Below are positions 35,365-43,821 of a stretch of 64,000 nucleotides of DNA, piece by piece. This stretch comes from Natroniella sulfidigena (lineage in GTDB: Bacteria; Bacillota; Halanaerobiia; Halobacteroidales; Halobacteroidaceae), in the NCBI RefSeq assembly GCF_023223645.1, contig NZ_JALKBY010000006.1:62001-126000 (forward strand), written 5' to 3'. The position numbers were made by a program, and so were the translations under genes. A model generated the notes under the pieces. That model did not search any database and had not been told where the DNA came from. It saw only the letters and a list, made by a program, of their open reading frames with translations. Every line of letters starts with the position of its first letter. Position 1 is the first letter of the stretch.

Positions 35365-35547
35365 TTTACCACCCCTTTTCTTATTTCTACCTATTACCAT
35401 ACACCTGCAGGGTATAAGAGTATCAAAAAAACAATTATTAATCCTTCTATAATTTAAATTATAGAAGATAAATATTAAGAAACTATTAATAAACAATTAA
35501 AATTTCTTTAACAACTATCTTTTCTTTCGTCAAACTGTAACCAGAAG

Positions 35548-35581
35548 AAAGAAAGAGCGACATAAATATCGCTCTTTCTTT
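35548..35581 (-). terminator. Terminator after the ICMT-like gene
   Basis: Perfect 13-bp stem AAAGAAAGAGCGA with an 8-base loop. It lies 15 bases downstream of the stop; T-rich ends. Confidence 0.8.
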
Positions 35582-35595
35582 AAAATATTACATAC

Positions 35596-36207
35596 TTAAA
35601 ATACAAAGGGAATAAATTTAGCTGTAGTCTTCATATATTCTTGATAATCCGCACCAAACTCTTCTAATAAATCCTCTTCTTCTTTTTTAGCTAACCGATA
35701 GTACGAATATAATAAAATCGGCCACATGATCAATGTCAATATCGTAGGCCACTGAATCATCATTCCAGTAGTCAATAAAAACATTCCTAAATACTGTGGG
35801 TGGCGAATATAATTATAGATCCCGCTTTCAACTAACTCTCCTCGCCCACGATAGACATGCCACCATCCTACACCGATTATAATCAACCCTAACAAAAATA
35901 TAATACTTCCTAAATCACAGATTAGTGTTGCCTGCTCAACCCCAAGCCCAAAGACCGCTAATAAATGTCCACTCTCATGAGCATAAGGGTTTAAGGTTGG
36001 AATATTATAACCTACTACCGAGCTCAAAAAATAGATTGTCAAGGGAATCCCATACATCTCCGTAAAGAGTGAAACAAAGAAAGCACTGACTACTCCCATT
36101 GACTTCCATTCCCGTTTCTTTCTTGGTCGAAGAAACCCTAACAAAAAGATTAATATAAATAATACATTGACTATCACTAGTTCCCATAATCCATAATCAT
36201 AGTTCAT
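35596..36207 (-). CDS. Isoprenylcysteine-methyltransferase-like membrane protein
   Basis: A 203-residue integral membrane protein with about five helices. The C-terminal part has the ICMT/PEMT signature: GIYNYIRHPQYLGMFLL and RLAKKEEEDLLEEFG-DYQEY, with the RHPxY and E residues that bind S-adenosylmethionine. Bacterial members methylate unknown membrane substrates; they are often found in heavy-metal resistance clusters. It is next to DUF2933, YibE/F, Lgt, SHOCT, Spy and CopA genes, which supports a metal/envelope role. Behind GGAGGAA. Confidence 0.85.
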   Translation of the reverse strand: MNYDYGLWELVIVNVLFILIFLLGFLRPRKKREWKSMGVVSAFFVSLFTEMYGIPLTIYFLSSVVGYNIPTLNPYAHESGHLLAVFGLGVEQATLICDLGSIIFLLGLIIIGVGWWHVYRGRGELVESGIYNYIRHPQYLGMFLLTTGMMIQWPTILTLIMWPILLYSYYRLAKKEEEDLLEEFGADYQEYMKTTAKFIPFVF

Positions 36208-36226
36208 TCTAATTCCTCCACTATAC

Positions 36227-36410
36227 AGCAGTGTACAGTTAACAGTTGACGGTTGACAATTAAAAACCTAAGTTCAAAGAAGCTCTAAGGCTATAGATAT
36301 AAGACTTTTCATAGTTCTTAAGCTTTTTTAAGATTTTGATTCATAACTGTAAACTGTAAACCGTAAACTGTCAACTTAATATTGTGGCACTTTTATGCCA
36401 CAATATTGTA
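36227..36410. repeat. Composite fold-back repeat, ACAGTTAAC arm type, with joined end
   Basis: GTGTACAGTTAACAGTTGAC (36233 onward) pairs with AACTGTAAACTGTAAACCG units on the right. The right end has a perfect 12-6-12 hairpin AATATTGTGGCA (36378-36407), which looks like an element of two joined termini. It lies between the ICMT-like and DUF2933 genes. Confidence 0.7.
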
Positions 36411-36656
36411 TTAATGACAATCTTCCTCTTCCTCATCACCTTTATCCTTATGACACATTCCTTTCATCATAAATAAATGCATCAATGGACATAACAAAAA
36501 GATCAACCATCTAAAATTACCACCTGCCAAAGTATCTCTTCCTACTTCTAGGCCTGTTCCTCCTGCAAACCACCATATTCCAGCAAACATAGCTAGACAA
36601 CAAAGTAACATCATCCACATATGGTTACCACCATGCTGATGCCCTTTCTTAGACAT
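36411..36656 (-). CDS. DUF2933 His/Cys-rich membrane protein
   Basis: An 81-residue protein with two membrane helices. The pattern MWMMLLCCLAMFAG and LLCPLMHLFMMKGMCH is diagnostic of DUF2933. Histidines at the N-terminus (KGHQHGGNH) and a Cys-His end (EEDCH) are metal-ligand-like. DUF2933 genes are regularly found next to copper-translocating ATPases; function unknown. RBS GAGGAGG. Confidence 0.85.
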   Translation of the reverse strand: MSKKGHQHGGNHMWMMLLCCLAMFAGIWWFAGGTGLEVGRDTLAGGNFRWLIFLLCPLMHLFMMKGMCHKDKGDEEEEDCH

Positions 36657-36685
36657 AAGATTACCTCCTCAAATTTAATTTAAAA

Positions 36686-37870
36686 TTAATCTCGATACTT
36701 CTTAAGCAAAACTCCTGTTATTAATGCAGTTACGGGAATCGAAATAACTAATCCTATACTCCCTGTCAATCCCCTGACGACCTCAGTAGCAATCAAGTCT
36801 AAATTAATAATCCTAATCCAAGGCATCTCTGTCCCCATCAATAATAACAATAATGGAATTACTCCTCCTACATAAGCTAATAATAAAGTGTTGGCCATCG
36901 TACCCATAATATCACGACCTACATTCATACCCGATTTGATTAGCTCAACCTGTTCGATCTGGGGATTATTTCGCTTGATTTCAGCCATCGATGAGGCTAC
37001 TGACATGCTGACATCTGTAACTGCTCCTAAAGAACCAATAATTATCCCTGCAAATAATAATCCTTGAATATTGATTGACTGATCCATCACCATTAACATT
37101 TGAGCTTCCTGACTACTAAATCCAGTTAAGTTCGCCAATCTTCCAATCCATAAAGCTAAAAATCCTGCTACTACAACTCCAACACTGGTACCTGCCATTG
37201 CTGCTAATGATTTAAAATTAAACCCACTGACCAATAAGAAGGTAGGAATTAAAATAATAATTGCACTTGCTACTCCTACAGTAATTGGGTTATGACCTGC
37301 CAACATTAACGGCAACATAAAGTAAACAATTGTAACTCCTGCTAAGAATAACGTTATTAATGTCTTTAACCCTTTGAACTTCCCTATCACTAATAAACAG
37401 ACTATAAAGATGACTGCTAAATACAATAAGCTCTTATCTCGAGCAAGATCATATAAATAGATGCCTTCCAAGCTATCTTCTTCCATTGCTACTAAAATAA
37501 CTTCCATATCTTCTTCAAGATAGAGATTGTAATAGTAGTGACCTTCTTGATAGGTATTATCAACATCAATCACTTCATCTTGATGTGGGCCTGTTGTAAT
37601 CACAACTCTGGCCCGTTGATTTATCTGTTCTTCAGTACTAAATTCATCATCTGTTTCAACATCCTGCACTAAAACAACTCGACCTCGATAATAAACTTCT
37701 CCCTGTTCTGCTCCTTGCTCTACTTGTTCTTGTGGCTGCTGATCTACTTCTTCTGGTGGTGTTATTTGCTGCTCTGAACCATTGAAAACAACTTCTTCAG
37801 CCATAATAGTAGTCGTACCAACAATCACCATAATTAAAATTAACATAATTACCTTTAGTTTCTGATTCAT
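36686..37870 (-). CDS. YibE/F family membrane protein
   Basis: About 394 residues from ATG 37870, with AAAGGG nine bases before; the frame opens at ATG 37891, overlapping lgt. The N-terminus has a signal-like helix (about 5-25), a short extracytoplasmic segment with beta character, then eight membrane helices matching YibE/F (DVSMSVASSMAEIKRNNP, GRDIMGTMANTLLLAYVGG). Its transport substrate is not known. It is translationally adjacent to lgt and probably one transcript with it. Confidence 0.88.
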   Translation of the reverse strand: MNQKLKVIMLILIMVIVGTTTIMAEEVVFNGSEQQITPPEEVDQQPQEQVEQGAEQGEVYYRGRVVLVQDVETDDEFSTEEQINQRARVVITTGPHQDEVIDVDNTYQEGHYYYNLYLEEDMEVILVAMEEDSLEGIYLYDLARDKSLLYLAVIFIVCLLVIGKFKGLKTLITLFLAGVTIVYFMLPLMLAGHNPITVGVASAIIILIPTFLLVSGFNFKSLAAMAGTSVGVVVAGFLALWIGRLANLTGFSSQEAQMLMVMDQSINIQGLLFAGIIIGSLGAVTDVSMSVASSMAEIKRNNPQIEQVELIKSGMNVGRDIMGTMANTLLLAYVGGVIPLLLLLMGTEMPWIRIINLDLIATEVVRGLTGSIGLVISIPVTALITGVLLKKYRD

Positions 37871-37890
37871 ATTTCTCAGCCCTTTACTCA

Positions 37891-38718
37891 TTAATATAGA
37901 GAATAATAGATCACTACAGATAAGATCATCAAACCTATAACTACGAAATTATCCCTTATCTTTTCTGATTTATCTATTAGTTCCTCCTTAGCTGGCAATT
38001 TATTCTTTTTAAGATATAAACCTAACCCTGCTGTTACTATAATTAACAGTAAGCTGGTTACATGAGCTACAGTAAACTGCCCGACAACAATTGGATTGGT
38101 TCTGAAAAATTCAATAATTGCTCGATTAATTGAGAAACCAATTAGATAAAATACAAATAACTGACCATCATATTTAATTTTATCTCTATAGTTCCATAAT
38201 ATCAAGAACAATCCATAATTAAGCAGTGACTCGTAAATCTGGACTGGGTGTACAAGCTGATTATCTAACATCACACCCCAAAATCGCGAATTAGCCATTG
38301 GAATTCCAAAGACATCACAACCTACTCTAGCAATTGCTTGCCCTAAGATTATTGCCGGGCCAAATGCATCGGCAACCTTCCAGAAGGAGATTTTGTAATA
38401 TTTAGTATAAGCCACTCCAAATAAGATCGCTCCTAGCAAACCTCCTTGAATAGATAATCCTCCAGTATGAACCATCAAGATCTGTCCTGGATTATTAAGA
38501 TAATAAGTTGGATTAAAGACTAATACATAATAAATTCTGGCCCCAACAATTCCTGCTACCATACCCAGTAAGGCCAAGTTAAATACTTGATCTACATCTA
38601 ACCCTTTTCGCTCTGCTTCCTTTTGAACTACATATATCCCTGCTAACATTCCTAAAGCAATAAATACTCCAAATAAATGAACGGAAAAAGGTCCTAGGTG
38701 AATAATTGCTTCTCTCAT
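37891..38718 (-). CDS. lgt: Prolipoprotein diacylglyceryl transferase
   Basis: A 275-residue membrane enzyme with about seven helices. The signature region reads AIARVGCDVFGIPM, the HGGLSIQGG and GFSINRAIIEFFR blocks are present, with the essential His/Arg/Glu residues. It transfers diacylglycerol from phosphatidylglycerol to the lipobox cysteine. Its place among metal-resistance genes suggests an accessory Lgt dedicated to the island, not the housekeeping copy; this needs a genome-wide count. RBS AGAGAGGG. Confidence 0.92.
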   Translation of the reverse strand: MREAIIHLGPFSVHLFGVFIALGMLAGIYVVQKEAERKGLDVDQVFNLALLGMVAGIVGARIYYVLVFNPTYYLNNPGQILMVHTGGLSIQGGLLGAILFGVAYTKYYKISFWKVADAFGPAIILGQAIARVGCDVFGIPMANSRFWGVMLDNQLVHPVQIYESLLNYGLFLILWNYRDKIKYDGQLFVFYLIGFSINRAIIEFFRTNPIVVGQFTVAHVTSLLLIIVTAGLGLYLKKNKLPAKEELIDKSEKIRDNFVVIGLMILSVVIYYSLY

Positions 38719-38801
38719 TTTTTCAACCCTCTCTAATATTTAGCGATTAGTAATTAGTAACTTGTAGCTAGTTGAAATAAATATTGAAACTTAAAACTTA
38801 A

Positions 38802-38963
38802 TTGATATATTGTGTCACTTTTCATTCGTGCAATAATGTGTTTGTGTAGGGGCGAACCTATGTGTTCGCCCTGGTTTTGATTTCATCCTTGGGGCAGACA
38901 CATGGGTCTGCCCCTACAAATATCATTTCTGCCCGCCAAAACAAAAGTGACACAATATTGTAA
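38802..38963. repeat. ATATTGTGTCAC element with GTAGGGGC element nested inside
   Basis: Outer inverted ends: ATATTGTGTCACTTTT (38807-38822) and its exact complement, followed by TTGTAAT (38943-38963). Inside lies a separate 74-base element (38845-38918) bounded by TGTAGGGGC and GCCCCTACA, with two hairpins (38850-38871, GGGCGAAC/GTTCGCCC; 38891-38914, GGGGCAGAC/GTCTGCCCC). GTAGGGGC-type repeats occur in many bacterial genomes; here one sits exactly in the loop of another repeat. Confidence 0.85.
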
Positions 38964-38995
38964 TTTCACTCCAACAGCATTTAAACATTTAATCT

Positions 38996-39165
38996 TCAAC
39001 TACTAGTGTTAGTTATACACATTTGATAATCAGTATCATTACTATTATATGAAATAGCTAATAAAATCACAATGGAAATTACCACTATAATAATCGTAAT
39101 CCCTTTTTATTCCCTTCTCTTTTATCTTCTTCCTTTAAACTTTCCTTACTCCAATCCCCACTCAA
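38996..39165 (-). pseudogene. Possible frameshifted small membrane-peptide gene
   Basis: On the minus strand an open frame from TTG 39165 reads SGDWSKESLKEEDKREGNKKG. A one-base shift in an A-run (near 39111-39116) would join it to the next frame, ITIIIVVISIVILLAISYNS, a typical membrane helix, ending at TGA 38996. It overlaps the 3' end of the gene encoding the 181-residue secreted protein. This may be chance, a decayed gene, or a base-calling error. Confidence 0.25.
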
Positions 39166-39691
39166 ATTGATGCTCAGCACCATTAATCTCTTTAAACCTC
39201 AACTCAATAAAAGTTGTATTATCATCAATTAGTAATTGACCTTTTTCAGTCTCGTTGCTAACTTCTAATTTGCCACTAGGATGATGACTATCTTCTTGTA
39301 CCCACTCCCAGCTTACTCCTTCTGCCACTCCATTATCAGTTGTAACTTCAGTAACCTCTTCAATCTCCAAGTCTAATAAATTACCGCTATGAGTATCCAT
39401 ATAAACTTCAAACTCTAACCCCTCTTCAGCTTGCTCAGGATTTGATAAAAAAGCTCCAATCGTTACTCCAGCTTGATTAGAACTACGACTCCAATCCTCT
39501 TCAACTACCTCAGCTTCAGTAACATCTTCTGGTAAATATTCATCTTCAACCTCTTCAGCCGCAGATACATTATTAGTATTTAACTCATCATTTCCAGTTT
39601 CACTGGTTCCTAAGTAGTAAGCCCCCCCCAGAAAAACTAACACTCCTATTAATAAAACGCTTAGATTCTTTTTACTTGGTTTAAAGCACAT
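39146..39691 (-). CDS. Secreted acidic protein of unknown function
   Basis: A 181-residue protein with an N-terminal membrane anchor (about 9-28, KKNLSVLLIGVLVFLGGAYY), then a very acidic linker and a beta-rich domain from about 70 (VTIGAFLSNP, EFEVYMDTHSGNLLDLEI). The DTHS segment recalls small periplasmic domains found in heavy-metal and respiratory contexts, but I cannot name the family. It is in the copper island, between lgt and SHOCT genes. RBS GGAGG. Confidence 0.55.
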   Translation of the reverse strand: MCFKPSKKNLSVLLIGVLVFLGGAYYLGTSETGNDELNTNNVSAAEEVEDEYLPEDVTEAEVVEEDWSRSSNQAGVTIGAFLSNPEQAEEGLEFEVYMDTHSGNLLDLEIEEVTEVTTDNGVAEGVSWEWVQEDSHHPSGKLEVSNETEKGQLLIDDNTTFIELRFKEINGAEHQFEWGLE

Positions 39692-39751
39692 TTTTATAAC
39701 CTCCTTTTACATTATATATAGTACCCAGGTAAGGTATATGCAAGATGAAAA

Positions 39752-39862
39752 AGCTGGCTTTGCCAACTCAGTTTAAGTCTAAGATTGAGTTTAAGTAAAA
39801 CCAACAAATACAAGCTAGTAAAAGTTATCCCCAACCTCTAAAAAGCATAATTTCCTTAATGC
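39752..39862. repeat. Intergenic repeat beginning with a GCTGGC/GCCAAC hairpin
   Basis: A short stem-loop, then CAGTTTAAGTCTAAGATTGA, CAACAAATACAAGCTAGTAA and CATAATTTCCTTAATGC-type segments. A copy of about 110 bases with the same order lies at 52285-52415, and its first part again at 50763-50800. Confidence 0.7.
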
Positions 39863-39870
39863 TAAAAAAA

Positions 39871-40125
39871 TTAATCGTTCTTTAAATCATTCAGTAGTTT
39901 TTGATACTCTTCTTTACTGATCTCTCCGCGAGCATATCTCTTCTTAGCTATTTCTATTGCATCTTCTGATTTAGTTTTATTCAATTGTTTATTACTGTAA
40001 TTATTATTAGTAGTTAAACCTTTGATCAAATAAATCGCTAATGCAATAATTATTATCCAAAAAATTGCCATTCCAATCATATGCAACCATCCTGTTCCAT
40101 ATCCATATCCCCAATTATGCATCAT
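39871..40125 (-). CDS. SHOCT-domain small membrane protein
   Basis: An 84-residue protein with a Tyr/His/Trp-rich N-terminus (MMHNWGYGYGTGWLHM), one membrane helix (about 18-37) and a C-terminal SHOCT motif (AIEIAKKRYARGEISKEEYQKLLNDL). Such small proteins commonly accompany copper ATPases; SHOCT is an oligomerisation module. Start behind GGAGGAGATC with ATGATG. A fold-back repeat lies just upstream of its ribosome site, past the terminator of the Spy-like gene. Confidence 0.85.
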   Translation of the reverse strand: MMHNWGYGYGTGWLHMIGMAIFWIIIIALAIYLIKGLTTNNNYSNKQLNKTKSEDAIEIAKKRYARGEISKEEYQKLLNDLKND

Positions 40126-40144
40126 TAAGATCTCCTCCTTTTAA

Positions 40145-40254
40145 TTGATATTTAGTGTCAGTGTGAGTAGTGTGTGTGAGTAAAAGCAAAACCTTAGTCC
40201 TTATGCTTTTGACCTCACTCACACTCGCACACATAACTGACACAATATTGTAAT
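40145..40254. repeat. TTGATAT fold-back repeat, GTGTGAG/CACTCAC arm type
   Basis: TTGATATTTAGTGTCAGTG at the left and CTGACACAATATTGTAAT at the right. The arms repeat GTGTGAGTAGTGTGTG against CTCACTCACACTCGC. The loop is ACCTTAGTCCTTATGCTTTT, similar to the complement of the 2710-2823 loop. The copy at 61296-61411 differs at few positions and has a longer right arm. Confidence 0.85.
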
Positions 40255-40268
40255 TTCTCCACAAGAAG

Positions 40269-40296
40269 AAACAAGGACTCCACTGAGCCCTTGTTT
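40269..40296 (-). terminator. Terminator after the Spy/CpxP gene
   Basis: AAACAAGG-ACTC paired with GAGC-CCTTGTTT (one mismatch) around CACT; T-rich flanks. It overlaps the Spy-like gene's 3' side. Confidence 0.65.
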
Positions 40297-40300
40297 TATA

Positions 40301-40804
40301 TTACCAACCCATCATTCCACCATGATGACCTCTTCCCATATGAGAAGAGTAGGACCCTCTTTCAGAATATCCAGGGCAATCAAATTCGCTCATACCACCC
40401 ATCATATATTTAGAATCACTCATTCTATCCAACTGCTCGGTATTCAATATATCTCTTAACGCCAATTGATAATCTGCTCGTAGTGCATCTAACTCTCGCT
40501 CTAACTGCTCAACTTCTGCTTGCTGTTTTTCAATTCTACTGTTGCTTACCTCAGCATCAAAATATAATTCTCGCAATTCATACCTCTTATCTCTCAATTC
40601 ATAGCTAAGCTCTCTAGCTTGACGATAATGATCTTCAGTCAACCTATCTATTTCTTCAGACTGTTCTTGAGACAAATCTAATCCATCCCAACCTCTTTCT
40701 TCATAACCTCTATGGTTTCTTCCGCTCATCATTCCATACCCTAAAGCGGAAAAACCAACCAATAAAGTAAGCACTACTACTAAGCTAACAATCCGCTTAT
40801 TCAT
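40301..40804 (-). CDS. Spy/CpxP-family periplasmic protein
   Basis: A 167-residue protein with a signal peptide (about 1-25, LVVVLTLLVGFSALGYG) and an all-helical LTxxQ-like domain: LSQEQSEEIDRLTEDHYRQA near 44-63 and the second copy near 110-130 (LRDILNTEQLDRM). The ends are Met/His/Tyr-rich (MMGGMSEF, SHMGRGHHGGMMGW), as in metal-responsive Spy/CpxP/ZraP proteins. It would buffer metal or refold proteins in the periplasm. It is placed downstream of copA with a clear gap and has its own site (AGGAGGAGA). Confidence 0.85.
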   Translation of the reverse strand: MNKRIVSLVVVLTLLVGFSALGYGMMSGRNHRGYEERGWDGLDLSQEQSEEIDRLTEDHYRQARELSYELRDKRYELRELYFDAEVSNSRIEKQQAEVEQLERELDALRADYQLALRDILNTEQLDRMSDSKYMMGGMSEFDCPGYSERGSYSSHMGRGHHGGMMGW

Positions 40805-40950
40805 CTCTATCTCCTCCTTATTAAATTCTATTTACCTTTGTCAATCTTATTATATGGCAGAAATATTAAGAAAATATTAAGAAAATAATAAGTTTCATTT
40901 AAAATTTAAGATTCTATTAAGCTACTTACTAATATACCACATTTTTAAAT

Positions 40951-40982
40951 AAGTAATCCATCTGAATTCAGATGGATTACTT
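40951..40982 (-). terminator. Terminator of copA
   Basis: Perfect 32-base palindrome AAGTAATCCATCTGAA plus complement, 10 bases past the stop, with an ATTTAAAAA tail on the minus strand. Confidence 0.75.
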
Positions 40983-40991
40983 ATCAATCAA

Positions 40992-43469
40992 TTAATTTTT
41001 ATAAGAAGGCTTAATATTAACTTTTTTCAATCGTGTAGAGTTCAAAACTACATTGATTGAACTGGTAGCCATTGCTGCAGCACCAATAATTGGGTGAATT
41101 AACCCCATAAAAGCTGCTGGGATAGCTAACGCATTATAGAACCACGCCCAGAAGTAATTCTGTTTAATCTTCTTAAAGGTAGCATTGGATAACTTAATAC
41201 CTGAAATCACAGCACTTAAATCTCCACGAACTAAAGTAATATCTGCTGCTTCAATCGCAATATCCGTTCCGGTTCCAATAGCTATACCAACATTTGCTTG
41301 TTTTAGGGCTGGAGCATCATTAATTCCATCTCCGACCATAGCTACTGTATCATACTCTTCTTGTAACCTTTCTACTTCCTCTACTTTGCCATCTGGTAAT
41401 ACTTCAGCTAATACTCTACTAATACCTACTTTTTCAGCAATTGCTTTAGCAGTCCGTTGATTATCTCCTGTAATCATTGCTGTCTTAATTCCCATCTCTT
41501 CAATCTCAGCAATCGCCTGGATAGAGTCCTCTTTAATTGCATCAGCTACAGCTATAATTCCAGTAAGCTTGCCATCAACAGCCAATAACATAGCTGTTTT
41601 AGCTTCGTTTTCTAATCTCTCTAATTCTGATTGCTGTTCAGCATGCTCTATATTATTTTCATCCATCAGCTTTCGATTACCGATTAGTACTTCTTGACCA
41701 TCTACTAATCCTCTAACACCTTTTCCAGTAATTGAAGAAAAATCTTTTGCTTCCTGGAGCTCAATATCTTCTGCTTTAGCTCCCTCCACAATCGCTTCCC
41801 CTAATGGGTGCTCAGAAGCAAGTTCTATACTTCCGGCATAGAATAATACATCCTGTTGACTATAGTCATTAAAACTCAATATATCAGTAACTTCTGGAGC
41901 CCCTTTCGTAATCGTTCCGGTCTTATCGAAAGCAATAATCTTTGTATCCTTAATCGTCTGAATTGCTTCACCTTTTCTAATTAAAACACCATTCTCTGCC
42001 CCTAAGCCACTACCAACCATGATTGCTGTCGGCGTAGCTAATCCCAATGCACAGGGACAAGAGATAACTAAGACTGAAATTGTAGCTAAGATTGCTAAAG
42101 CAAAGACTGACAATTCAGGAGTTATCCATGGTATATTAAGAAATTCCACAACTCCTAGATGAAATTCAGGAAATAACATCCACGAAGTGAAAGATAAAGC
42201 AGCAATTACTAATACCCCAGGCACAAAATAACCGGTGACTCTATCTGCAAATTCTTGAATCGGAACCTTAGAACCTTGACACTCTTCAACCATCTTAATT
42301 ACTTGAGAGAAGAAGGTATCCTTACCTACTTTAGTTGCTTTAACCTTTAGCATACCTTGCTTATTAATGGTAGAACCGATAACTTCAGCACCTTCAGCCT
42401 TTTTAACAGGCACTGGTTCTCCAGTGGCCATTGACTCATCAACAGCACTCTGCCCATCGACTACTACACCATCAGTCGGAATCTTCTCACCAGGCTTAAT
42501 CAACATTATATCGCCCTCTTGAAGCTCTTCAATAGGTATCTCTTTTTCTACACCATCCACAATTATTCTTGCTTCCTTAGCTTCCATCTCCAATAGCTTC
42601 TTAATTGCTTGCGAAGCCTTTCCTTTGGCTTTAGCTTCTAAATATCTCCCTACTAGATGTAAGGTTATAATCGAAGCTGCCATCTCCACAAAAGATATTA
42701 TTGGTAACCAAAAAGCTAAAAAGTTCAAAAGATAAGCAATCAAAGAACCCATAGTCACCAATGTATCCATATTAGGACTTAAGTTTTTAACAGCTTTAAA
42801 AGTTGCCTTATGAGTCTCCCAACCAGCAATCACTATCGGTGGAAAACCTAAAATCGTAATGATAGTAAAATAATAAGGAATCTCTACAATAAACATATGA
42901 ATCATCATTAAAATCATGATTGGAGCAGCAAACGAAATCCCAAGCATCATTTTTTTAAATGCTTGATCTATTTTCTTCTGCTCTCGATCCTCTTCTTGTT
43001 CCTTCTCTTGATCAACCACTTCATAACCTGTTGCTTCAATCGTATCCTTAATTTTTTCTGTCGTCAGTTGGCTAGGATTATATTTAATTGTAGCTTTTTC
43101 AATGTTAAAATTAACATTTACTTCTTTAACTCCAGGTAAATCTTTTAAGCTCTTTTCTATTCGCTGTGCACAAGCTGTACAGGTCATTCCTGCTAATTGT
43201 AAACTTAACTTTTTCTGCTGATCATCCATCAACTCAGCTTTATAGCCTGCTTGATCGATCAATTCAAGAACCTGATCAAGCTCAATTTCTGCCGGATTAT
43301 ATTCAATGTAAGCTTTCTCGACCGCAAAATTAACCTGTGCTGATTCTATTGCTTCTTCTTGTTGTAAAGCTTTCTCTACACGCTGCGAACAACTGGTACA
43401 AGTCATTCCTGAAACCTTTAAAGTGATCTTCTTTGCTTGATCACTCTTTATCTGTGCTGTAGAACTCAT
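40992..43469 (-). CDS. copA: Copper-exporting P1B-type ATPase
   Basis: An 825-residue pump with two N-terminal HMA domains (GMTC24TSC27 and GMTC97TAC100). CPC in [21 protein letters not shown] as the phosphatase loop, DKTGTIT as the phosphorylation site, and the [11 protein letters not shown] hinge are visible. Conserved Tyr/Asn and Met/Ser residues in the last helices ([30 protein letters not shown]) match the CopA Cu(+) site. It exports Cu(+) from the cytoplasm. It starts behind GGAGGGA; a CsoR-type box is in its leader. Confidence 0.95.
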   Translation of the reverse strand: MSSTAQIKSDQAKKITLKVSGMTCTSCSQRVEKALQQEEAIESAQVNFAVEKAYIEYNPAEIELDQVLELIDQAGYKAELMDDQQKKLSLQLAGMTCTACAQRIEKSLKDLPGVKEVNVNFNIEKATIKYNPSQLTTEKIKDTIEATGYEVVDQEKEQEEDREQKKIDQAFKKMMLGISFAAPIMILMMIHMFIVEIPYYFTIITILGFPPIVIAGWETHKATFKAVKNLSPNMDTLVTMGSLIAYLLNFLAFWLPIISFVEMAASIITLHLVGRYLEAKAKGKASQAIKKLLEMEAKEARIIVDGVEKEIPIEELQEGDIMLIKPGEKIPTDGVVVDGQSAVDESMATGEPVPVKKAEGAEVIGSTINKQGMLKVKATKVGKDTFFSQVIKMVEECQGSKVPIQEFADRVTGYFVPGVLVIAALSFTSWMLFPEFHLGVVEFLNIPWITPELSVFALAILATISVLVISCPCALGLATPTAIMVGSGLGAENGVLIRKGEAIQTIKDTKIIAFDKTGTITKGAPEVTDILSFNDYSQQDVLFYAGSIELASEHPLGEAIVEGAKAEDIELQEAKDFSSITGKGVRGLVDGQEVLIGNRKLMDENNIEHAEQQSELERLENEAKTAMLLAVDGKLTGIIAVADAIKEDSIQAIAEIEEMGIKTAMITGDNQRTAKAIAEKVGISRVLAEVLPDGKVEEVERLQEEYDTVAMVGDGINDAPALKQANVGIAIGTGTDIAIEAADITLVRGDLSAVISGIKLSNATFKKIKQNYFWAWFYNALAIPAAFMGLIHPIIGAAAMATSSINVVLNSTRLKKVNIKPSYKN

Positions 43470-43534
43470 CTGTCATCCCTCCTCTAATTATTCCTTACTA
43501 TATTATTTCCCCGCTAGTAAAATTAATACCTTTT

Positions 43535-43550
43535 TACCCCTAGGGGGTAT
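43535..43550. promoter_or_regulatory. CsoR-type operator
   Basis: TACCCCTAGGGGGTAT, a GC-tract palindrome in an AT-rich region, matches CsoR-family operators (TACCCCCTAGGGGTA-like). It lies just downstream of the copA promoter. No csoR gene is in the window. Confidence 0.75.
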
Positions 43551-43562
43551 GTCGTGTTTATA

Positions 43563-43591
43563 AGATTACCATACCTTGAGCATTATGTCAA
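43563..43591 (-). promoter_or_regulatory. Promoter of copA
   Basis: Minus-strand -35 TTGACA (43586-43591), 17-base spacer, -10 TAATCT (43563-43568). The CsoR-type box follows at about +5 to +20. Confidence 0.6.
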
Positions 43592-43607
43592 GTCTTTTTC
43601 GAGTTCG

Positions 43608-43756
43608 TTGATATATAGCTTAAGTTTAAGGCTGAGGTTAAGTTTAAGTCAACCACTAGAAACATAAGGGCTTAGCTCTTACTTAGACTTACCTCCGGGT
43701 TTATAAAAACCCTTCGTAATAAAAACCATTTACTCAAACTTAAACTTAATTCTAAT
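43608..43756. repeat. TTGATAT fold-back repeat with small hairpin inserted
   Basis: Third copy of the TTAAG/TTAGACT-type repeat (compare 2710, 21829). The right arm is interrupted after ACTTAGACTTA by a 38-base hairpin (43692-43729; stem GGGTTT 43697-43702, AAACCC 43707-43712, flank ATGGTTTTTATTACGAA on the minus strand). It lies between the copA promoter and the divergent copper-storage gene. Confidence 0.8.
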
Positions 43757-43821
43757 TATTCTTAGCATATTTTATCCGCTATAATCCAATAATAAACTAG
43801 AAGGAGGAAATACATATCACT

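Noticed and set aside
35208-35417. 69-residue plus-strand reading frame
   Set aside because: Antisense to the 40-residue membrane peptide, which has a good ribosome site and a clear helix; low-complexity protein.
38845-38918. CRISPR repeat or phage attachment site
   Set aside because: Only one unit, no spacers, and the bounds match a dispersed GTAGGGGC-type palindromic repeat.
43563-43591. CueR/MerR-type promoter for copA
   Set aside because: The spacer fits 17 bases and no dyad lies between -35 and -10; the GC-tract palindrome downstream fits CsoR better.
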